A stretch of DNA of 20,432 nucleotides from Fusobacterium sp. (lineage in GTDB: Bacteria; Fusobacteriota; Fusobacteriia; Fusobacteriales; Fusobacteriaceae), in the NCBI GenBank assembly GCA_019416865.1, contig DXWL01000035.1, forward strand, positions 1 through 20,432, given 5' to 3'. The notes beneath the pieces are model-generated. The model did not search any database and had not been told where the DNA came from. It worked only from the letters and a program-made list of their open reading frames with translations. The position numbers and the translations under genes are program-made. This document shows positions 15,347 through 20,432 of this stretch, one piece after another; the first letter of the stretch is position 1, and each line of letters begins with the position of its first letter.

Positions 15347-15826
15347 CTAGAATCCTTGGAAAAGAGCTTCTCCTTTTTCAAGTTCTTTTTCAGTAGCTTC
15401 TCTGACTCCAGTAACTTCAATTTCAAATCTTACATCTTTACCTGCAAATGGATGGTTTCCGTCAGCAGTAACTACATCGTCTTCTATTTTTGTAATCACA
15501 AAAGATTGTTCAGAACCATCATCAAGGTCAGCTATAAAATCAAGCCCTTCATAGATATCTTCAAATTCAGAGAAATCAGCTTTATCCATTTCCATAACTA
15601 AATCCTCATCGTATTCTCCATATCCTTCTTCAGCAGTAAGAGTAACTTTAGTTTTATATCCTGCTTCTTTTCCTTCTAAATCCTCTTCAACTTTTGGAAC
15701 AAAGTATCCAAATCCGTGGATATAGAAGAAAGGCCCTACTTCTTTTGTATCTTCTAATAGTTCATTTGTTTTGTTGTCATATACTTTAAACTCAAGAGTA
15801 ACTACTTTTCCTTCTTCAATTTTCAT
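15347..15826 (-). CDS. slyD: FKBP-type peptidyl-prolyl isomerase, SlyD-like
   Basis: A 159-residue protein with the SlyD layout: an FKBP half (VTLEFKVYDNKTNELLEDTKE, then GPFFYIHGFGYFVPKVEEDLEG), the inserted flap chaperone domain (about 68-125, with EEGYGEYDEDLVMEM), then the returning FKBP strand GKDVRFEIEVTGVREATEKELEKG. SlyD proteins catalyse prolyl isomerisation and act as cytoplasmic chaperones. The His-rich, nickel-binding tail of E. coli SlyD is absent, so a nickel role is unlikely. AGGTGA precedes the ATG. Confidence 0.9.
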   Translation of the reverse strand: MKIEEGKVVTLEFKVYDNKTNELLEDTKEVGPFFYIHGFGYFVPKVEEDLEGKEAGYKTKVTLTAEEGYGEYDEDLVMEMDKADFSEFEDIYEGLDFIADLDDGSEQSFVITKIEDDVVTADGNHPFAGKDVRFEIEVTGVREATEKELEKGEALFQGF

Positions 15827-15878
15827 ATTTTCACCTCTTAAAAAATTTTTTTATACTTAAAGGATACCATAAATTCTG

Positions 15879-16490
15879 TTAAATTTCATCATTTATTTTG
15901 TATCCCATATTAAAAGCTACATTTTCAGCATTTTTTTTTGATGTGAGAATTTCAAGAAGTTTGAATCCCATTAAAAGTGCTGATTGAGGATTTGCTGTAG
16001 TAAAGATATTTTCATCTTGAACAAAAATTTTTTCAACAGGAACAGCATTAAATTTAAAAAGCTGATTAAAATATCTTTTATTATCAAGAAGATATGTAGT
16101 AGCTTTTCTCCCTTTAAGTATTCCTGCTTCTCCTAAGGCTATTGCTCCTGTACATATCCCTACTATTATTTTTTTATCCTCATTAAATTTTATTAAAAGT
16201 TTTTGCAGACTCTCTTTTTTAATATCTTTAAAAAATCCAGCCATACCAAATCCACCCGGAATAATTATTCCATCAAAATCATAGAGTTTTTCTATGTCTT
16301 TTTCAAAATCAAGCTCAGTTTTTACAGAAATATTCCAAGTAGCATTTACATACTTTCCGTATGAAACTGTTACAAGGTTAATTTTTTCTTTTTTGTCCCC
16401 TACAATTTTATTCCAGCCGAAAATATCAATAAATGGCGAAAATTCTAATGTTTCAGAGCCTTCAGAAATAAATAAAAGAAAATTTTTCAA
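15879..16490 (-). CDS. DJ-1/PfpI family protein
   Basis: A 203-residue member of the class I glutamine-amidotransferase-like fold. The nucleophile-elbow Cys113 lies in VGICTGAIALGEAGILKGRKAT, and PGGFGMAG near 78-85 is the conserved glycine turn. TANPQSALLMGFKLLEIL at the C-terminal side is typical of DJ-1/YajL-like proteins. A stress-protective or glyoxalase/deglycase-like role is suggested, but the reaction is unresolved for the family. The start is taken as TTG at 16488-16490 because AAGGAG lies 7 nt before it. An earlier in-frame TTG (16508) would place that site inside the gene. It is divergent from the decarboxylase-arginase fusion and shares its control region. Confidence 0.85.
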   Translation of the reverse strand: MKNFLLFISEGSETLEFSPFIDIFGWNKIVGDKKEKINLVTVSYGKYVNATWNISVKTELDFEKDIEKLYDFDGIIIPGGFGMAGFFKDIKKESLQKLLIKFNEDKKIIVGICTGAIALGEAGILKGRKATTYLLDNKRYFNQLFKFNAVPVEKIFVQDENIFTTANPQSALLMGFKLLEILTSKKNAENVAFNMGYKINDEI

Positions 16491-16520
16491 GTTTTTTCTC
16501 CTTTTCAAAAAAAATAAATG

Positions 16521-16549
16521 TTGACTAAAACTAAAAAAAATCCTACAAT
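16521..16549 (+). promoter_or_regulatory. Promoter of the decarboxylase-arginase fusion
   Basis: TTGACT (16521-16526), a 17-nt spacer and TACAAT (16544-16549), close to consensus. The start would be near 16556, about 65 nt before the GTG start. Confidence 0.7.
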
Positions 16550-16562
16550 AATTTGCGTTTAC

Positions 16563-16590
16563 ATTATAGCATAAATAAAAAAAATTGATA
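16563..16590 (-). promoter_or_regulatory. Promoter of the DJ-1/PfpI gene with overlapping palindrome
   Basis: On the minus strand TTGATA (16585-16590), a 16-nt spacer and TATAAT (16563-16568), with TG one base before the -10 box. The -35 box is half of an inverted repeat, TTGATA (16575-16580) and TATCAA (16585-16590), a possible operator just downstream of the divergent plus-strand start. Confidence 0.65.
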
Positions 16591-16619
16591 ATTATATCAA
16601 AAGAATTAAGGAGGTAAGA

Positions 16620-18971
16620 GTGGCAACTTTAAATCAAAATTTAACACCATTATTCACAGTACTGAAAGATGTATATGTTAAAAGAAATATCGTTCCTTTC
16701 CATGTTCCAGGACATAAACAAGGACAGGGAGTGGATGAAGAATTTTTGGAGTTTATGGGGATCAATCCATTTAAAATAGATGTTACTATTTTTAAAATGG
16801 TAGATGGACTGCACCACCCAAAAAGCTGCATAAAAGAAGCACAAGAACTTGCAGCAGATGCATATGGAGTAAAAAAGAGTTTCTTTGCTGTAAATGGAAC
16901 ATCAGGTGCCATTCAAGCCATGATAATGTCAGTTGTAAAATCAGGAGAAAAGATACTTGTTCCAAGAAATGTACATAAATCAGTTTCAGCAGGTATAATT
17001 TTATCAGGTGCTATTCCTGTATATATGAATCCTGAAATAGATGAAGAACTGGGAATTGCTCATGGAGTAAGACCTTCAACTGTAGAAAAAATGCTTGAAC
17101 AGCATTCAGATATAAAAGCAGTACTTATTATAAACCCTACATATTATGGAGTAGCTACAGATATTCAAAAGATAGCAAACATTGTTCACAGCTATGATAT
17201 TCCATTAATAGTAGATGAAGCACACGGACCTCATCTTCATTTCCATGAGGATCTTCCTCTTTCAGCTGTTGATGCAGGAGCAGATATCTGCTGTCAAAGT
17301 ACACATAAAATTCTTGGGGCAATGACTCAAATGTCCCTTATCCATGTAAATTCAAACAGAGTTGATGCTAACAGAGTTCAGCAAATACTAAGTTTATTAC
17401 ATACAACATCACCATCATATCCTTTGATGGCATCTCTTGACTGTGCAAGAAGACAGATTGCAATACATGGAAGAGATCTTCTTACAAGAACAATCGAACT
17501 TGCAAATTATTTAAGAGCAGAGATAAATAAAATTCCAGGAATTCATTCTTTTGGAGCAGAGATAGTTGGAAGAGAGGGAATATTTGCTTTTGACCCTACT
17601 AAAATCACAATATCAGCAAAAGGGCTTGGAATCACAGGATTTGAACTTGAAACAATCTTAACTGATGACTATAATATTCAAATGGAACTTTCAGATTTTT
17701 ATAATGTACTTGGACTTATCACAATTGGAGATACTCCAGACAGTGCATTAAAACTTTTAAACGCCCTTAAAGATATAAGTAAGAGATTTTATGATACAAA
17801 AGAAATTAAACATATGAAAACATTAAGAATACCAGCTATTCCTGAACCAGTTCTTGTACCAAGAGAAGCTTTCTATTCTGAAAAGAACAGAGTTCCTTTT
17901 GAGGAAAGTGAAGGAAAAATTTGTGCTGAGATGATAATGGCATATCCTCCTGGAATTCCTATTATTGTTCCTGGAGAAAGAATAAGTAAAGAGATCATCG
18001 ACTATATTGATGAACTTAGAGAAACTAAAACTCATCTTCAAGGAATGGAAGATCCTAATCTTGATTATATCAATGTAATTGAAGATGAAGATGCAATGTA
18101 CATTTACACAGAAAAAATGAAGAATAAAATATTTGGTGTTCCTCTTAACCTTGGAGCAGATAAATCAGGAATTGAGTTTGGTGTGGATGTTCTTGTGGAA
18201 AATTATCCTGATACATTTGATGAAATGGAAATTATTGAAATTGATAAACAAAGAGAAGATTTCAACCATCCTAATATGAAATATAAAAATACAATACTTC
18301 ATACTTGTGAAAAGGTTGCAAAATCAATAAATGAAGCTATCGAAGATGGATACAGACCTATTACAATAGGTGGGGACCACTCAATAGCTCTTGGAACAAT
18401 TTCAGGAGTTGCAAAAACAAAAGAGATTGGAGTTATCTGGATTGACGCTCATGCTGATATGAACACAAACGAAACTACAATAACAGGAAATATTCATGGA
18501 ATGCCTCTTGCACTTTTACAAGGAGAAGGGGACGAGGATATGGTTAACTGTTTCTTTGAAGGAGCAAAAATAAAACCTGAAAATGTTGTTATCCTTGGAA
18601 CAAGAGATATTGATGTAAGAGAAAGAGATGTTATTGAAAAACTTGGAATAAAAGTATATCATTATGAAGATGTTCTTCGTAAAGGAATTGACAGTGTATT
18701 AGCAGAGATTCATGACTACTTAAAAGTTGAAGATATCCATATCAGTTTCGATATAGATTCAATGAATCCTATTGCAGCACCAGGAGTAAGTACACCTGTT
18801 AAAAATGGATTTGATGAAGATGATATTTATAAAACATTCAAATTCCTATTTAAAAATTATTTCATCACATCAGTGGATATAGTTGAATTTAACCCTGTTC
18901 GTGATAAAAATGAAAAAACAGCAGCTCTTGTAAGAGATTTCACAGAGTTTATGCTTAACCCAATTTATTAA
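16620..18971 (+). CDS. Fusion of a PLP Orn/Lys/Arg decarboxylase with an arginase-type ureohydrolase
   Basis: A 783-residue protein, GTG start 6 nt after AAGGAGG. Residues 1 to about 485 form a fold type I PLP decarboxylase of the Orn/Lys/Arg group: FHVPGHKQG (27-35), VNGTSGA (91-97), VDEAHGPH (198-205) and the PLP lysine Lys230 in STHKILGAMTQ. Residues about 502-783 form a ureohydrolase with all manganese ligands: His587 (GGDHS), Asp609, His611, Asp613 (DAHAD), Asp711 and Asp713 (SFDID). GNIHGMPLALL (623-633) and Glu756 in VDIVEFNP are arginase features rather than agmatinase ones. A likely pathway is arginine to ornithine plus urea, then to putrescine plus CO2. Arginine decarboxylase plus agmatinase is the alternative. 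The frame is continuous, with no sign of a sequencing fusion. It acts in the cytoplasm. Confidence 0.9.
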   Translation: MATLNQNLTPLFTVLKDVYVKRNIVPFHVPGHKQGQGVDEEFLEFMGINPFKIDVTIFKMVDGLHHPKSCIKEAQELAADAYGVKKSFFAVNGTSGAIQAMIMSVVKSGEKILVPRNVHKSVSAGIILSGAIPVYMNPEIDEELGIAHGVRPSTVEKMLEQHSDIKAVLIINPTYYGVATDIQKIANIVHSYDIPLIVDEAHGPHLHFHEDLPLSAVDAGADICCQSTHKILGAMTQMSLIHVNSNRVDANRVQQILSLLHTTSPSYPLMASLDCARRQIAIHGRDLLTRTIELANYLRAEINKIPGIHSFGAEIVGREGIFAFDPTKITISAKGLGITGFELETILTDDYNIQMELSDFYNVLGLITIGDTPDSALKLLNALKDISKRFYDTKEIKHMKTLRIPAIPEPVLVPREAFYSEKNRVPFEESEGKICAEMIMAYPPGIPIIVPGERISKEIIDYIDELRETKTHLQGMEDPNLDYINVIEDEDAMYIYTEKMKNKIFGVPLNLGADKSGIEFGVDVLVENYPDTFDEMEIIEIDKQREDFNHPNMKYKNTILHTCEKVAKSINEAIEDGYRPITIGGDHSIALGTISGVAKTKEIGVIWIDAHADMNTNETTITGNIHGMPLALLQGEGDEDMVNCFFEGAKIKPENVVILGTRDIDVRERDVIEKLGIKVYHYEDVLRKGIDSVLAEIHDYLKVEDIHISFDIDSMNPIAAPGVSTPVKNGFDEDDIYKTFKFLFKNYFITSVDIVEFNPVRDKNEKTAALVRDFTEFMLNPIY

Positions 18972-18991
18972 TAAAATAAGTTTAAAAAATA

Positions 18992-19025
18992 GCTTCTGCA
19001 TCATAAAGGTGCAGAAGTTTTTTTA
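18992..19025 (+). terminator. Intrinsic terminator of the fusion gene
   Basis: CTTCTGCA (18993-19000) pairs over 8 bp with TGCAGAAG (19010-19017), followed by a run of T (19018-19024). It lies 21 nt after the stop codon. Confidence 0.88.
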
Positions 19026-19026
19026 T

Positions 19027-19054
19027 TTCATAAATTTTAAAATTATGGTATGAT
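19027..19054 (+). promoter_or_regulatory. Possible promoter of kdsC
   Basis: TATGAT (19049-19054) with TG one base upstream forms an extended -10 box, and a weak -35 TTCATA (19027-19032) lies 16 nt before it. It is placed between the preceding terminator and the kdsC ribosome binding site. Confidence 0.45.
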
Positions 19055-19084
19055 TTACAGAGATTAAAATTAGGAGGTATTGTG

Positions 19085-19591
19085 ATGATAAAACTTATTG
19101 TACTTGATGTTGACGGAACTATGACAGATGGAAAATTATATATAGATAATATGGGAAATGAGATGAAGGCTTTTGATGTAAAAGATGGACTTGCAATAAG
19201 TCAAGCAGTAAAACAAGGAATAAAATTCGCAATTATTACAGGGAAAACTTCAAAAATTGTGGAAAGAAGAGGAAAAGAGCTTGGAATACAGGAAATTATT
19301 CAAGGAAGCTGGGATAAAGTAGGAGATCTTGAAAAAATTCTTGAAAAATATGGATTTACTTTTGATGAAACAGCCTATATGGGAGATGATTTAATAGATT
19401 TAAAACCTATGAAGCTATGTGGATTTTCAGCTTGTCCAAATGATGCTGTAGATGAAATCAAAGAGATATCAGATTATGTTGCTTCAAAAAATGGTGGATG
19501 TGGTGCTGTTAGAGAATTTGTAGAACTTATTTTAAAAGAACAGAATTTATGGCAGAATATTGTAGATAATTTTACAGCAACAGAACAATAA
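19085..19591 (+). CDS. kdsC: KDO-8-phosphate phosphatase (HAD family)
   Basis: A 168-residue HAD phosphatase with DVDGTMTDG (8-16; nucleophile Asp8, acid Asp10), ITGKTS (51-56) as motif II and GDDLIDLKPM (100-109) as motif IV. Lack of a cap domain, the length and the DVDGTMTDG signature match KdsC/YrbI, which removes phosphate from KDO 8-phosphate in inner-core LPS synthesis. ATG at 19085 is preferred over the GTG at 19082 because AGGAGG then lies 7 nt away. A related sugar-phosphate phosphatase for nonulosonate sugars is possible. The next gene starts 11 nt downstream. Confidence 0.85.
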   Translation: MIKLIVLDVDGTMTDGKLYIDNMGNEMKAFDVKDGLAISQAVKQGIKFAIITGKTSKIVERRGKELGIQEIIQGSWDKVGDLEKILEKYGFTFDETAYMGDDLIDLKPMKLCGFSACPNDAVDEIKEISDYVASKNGGCGAVREFVELILKEQNLWQNIVDNFTATEQ

Positions 19592-19602
19592 GAGGAGCAG
19601 AT

Positions 19603-20355
19603 ATGTTTGTAGTACAAAAATTTATATCAATGGGGATACTTTCTCCTCTTCCTGTAATTATAATTCTTTTTATAATAGGAATAAATAATATGTGGAGCAG
19701 AAAATTTAAGAGTGGTTTTCTTTTATGGCTTGTAAGCGGAGTAATTTATCTTTTTTCCTGTGAATTTTTTGCAGATCCAATTATTATGAATCTTGAGAAA
19801 AAATATCCCCTTGTTTCAGAAAAACAGATAGAAGAGGGAGAAATCTATGTTCTTCTTTGTGGAGGAATAATTACAGATACTCTTGAAGGAAATACACCTC
19901 AAAAAAATGCTTTGGGAAGAATAGTAAAAACAGTAAAAATGTATAATAAAAATCCTAAAAAGATATATATAAGCGGAGGAAGTCCGCTGCAGAACAGAGA
20001 AAGTGAAAGTTCTGTTTATAAGAGGGAGCTTGTACTTTTAGGAATTCCACAAGATGATATTATTATCGAAGAGGGAAGTAATAACACAAAAGAAAATGGT
20101 GTACAAATTAAAGATATGATGAGAAAAGAGGGGATAAAATCAGCTCTTTTAATAACTTCTGCTGTTCATATGCCAAGAAGTATGGAGGTATTTAAAGATG
20201 AGGAACTTGAATTTTATCCAGTTCCGTGTGATTTTACAGCTCATAAAATAAAACAAAATAATTTAGCATATATTCCTCAATTTAAAGTATTAAAAGATTT
20301 ATATGCAGCTTTTTGGGAATATATTGGAATGATATATTATAAAATCAGATATTAA
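19603..20355 (+). CDS. DUF218 family membrane protein (YdcF/ElyC/SanA-like)
   Basis: A 250-residue protein with two N-terminal membrane helices (about 11-28 and 38-54), then a DUF218 domain. The domain contains EIYVLLCGGIITD (the first strand and glycine turn), KKIYISGG, IIIEEGSNNTKENG and ALLITSAVHMPRS, the conserved order of the family. ElyC-like members affect envelope synthesis at the level of the lipid carrier, but the enzymatic activity is unknown. GAGGAG precedes the ATG, 11 nt after kdsC, so the two are probably cotranscribed, which suits an envelope role. Confidence 0.82.
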   Translation: MFVVQKFISMGILSPLPVIIILFIIGINNMWSRKFKSGFLLWLVSGVIYLFSCEFFADPIIMNLEKKYPLVSEKQIEEGEIYVLLCGGIITDTLEGNTPQKNALGRIVKTVKMYNKNPKKIYISGGSPLQNRESESSVYKRELVLLGIPQDDIIIEEGSNNTKENGVQIKDMMRKEGIKSALLITSAVHMPRSMEVFKDEELEFYPVPCDFTAHKIKQNNLAYIPQFKVLKDLYAAFWEYIGMIYYKIRY

Positions 20356-20360
20356 AAATA

Positions 20361-20379
20361 AAAAAAGACTGTTGCATTT
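20361..20379 (+). terminator. Probable terminator of the kdsC operon, cut by the IS
   Basis: AAAAAAGACTGTTGCA followed by TTT has the form of the ascending half of an intrinsic terminator, but the matching TGCAACAGTC half is absent. The IS end begins at 20380, right where the loop would be. This is an inference from half a structure. Confidence 0.4.
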
Positions 20380-20432
20380 TGTACTGCACCCAAAATCTTA
20401 GACAACTAAGATGGAGGGTGTAGTTTTTTTAT
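20380..20432 (+). mobile_element. End of an IS150-group (IS3 family) insertion sequence, partial
   Basis: Begins TGTACTGCACCC and is identical over 53 bases to the reverse complement of the left edge of the window. GGAGGG is followed by T-rich sequence up to the window edge, where the other copy shows ATG, so the transposase probably starts just outside. The two copies face away from each other. The window edges therefore look like assembly breaks at copies of one repeat. Confidence 0.75.

Noticed and set aside
16620..18971. Fusion gene as an artefact of a lost stop or frameshift between two genes
   Set aside because: The frame is open through a plausible linker (codons 485-502) with no internal ribosome binding site plus start of normal form, and the codon use is uniform.
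1..20432. Composite transposon carrying the whole block
   Set aside because: The interior holds core genes (rpsT, ybeY, pgpH, kdsC, rpiB) and ordinary operons. Identical inverted ends fit a contig broken at repeats better.

Overview
The window is a 20.4-kb, AT-rich stretch of what is most likely a Fusobacterium or close relative (Fusobacteriaceae). This rests on the very low GC, strong AGGAGG ribosome binding sites, amino-acid and CoA fermentation genes of a Gram-negative anaerobe, a KDO-8-phosphate phosphatase (so LPS is made), and Firmicute-like operon content (DinG, 7TM-HD protein, YbeY). The species cannot be fixed from sequence alone. The two ends carry the same 53-bp sequence in opposite orientation. 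It matches the IS150-type (IS3 family) terminus TGTACTGCACCC, so the window is probably a whole draft contig broken at two copies of one insertion sequence.

Left block (1-7163, minus strand): IS end, a remnant of the 3' end of htpG, a small DUF486 membrane protein, then an apparent operon read right to left as dinG (with a RadC-like JAMM domain) - pgpH-type 7TM-HD phosphohydrolase - ybeY - a lipase-3/Mbeg1-like hydrolase, with gaps of 11-14 nt.

Middle block (7200-12540): rpsT (UUG start) with its promoter and terminator; a fermentation cluster on the plus strand (crotonase-family enoyl-CoA isomerase/hydratase and the two subunits of a class I CoA-transferase) behind a roughly 255-nt leader; a convergent DUF368/PopT-like lipid carrier transporter sharing a bidirectional terminator; a D-lactate-dehydrogenase-like enzyme; and a ~200-bp imperfect palindrome.

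Right block (12540-20379): nhaC (minus) behind a structured leader with an intrinsic terminator, carrying sequence words of the c-di-AMP (ydaO/yuaA) riboswitch; a minus-strand group slyD - rpiB - HIT; a divergent pair, the DJ-1/PfpI gene (minus) and a 783-codon fusion of a PLP amino-acid decarboxylase to an arginase-type ureohydrolase (plus); then kdsC and a DUF218 (YdcF/ElyC-like) protein, and the second IS end.

The most interesting points are the decarboxylase-arginase fusion, which could take arginine through ornithine to putrescine on one polypeptide; the unusual short ydaO-like leader on a Na+/H+ antiporter gene in a window that also encodes a c-di-AMP phosphodiesterase-family protein; and the JAMM-DinG fusion.
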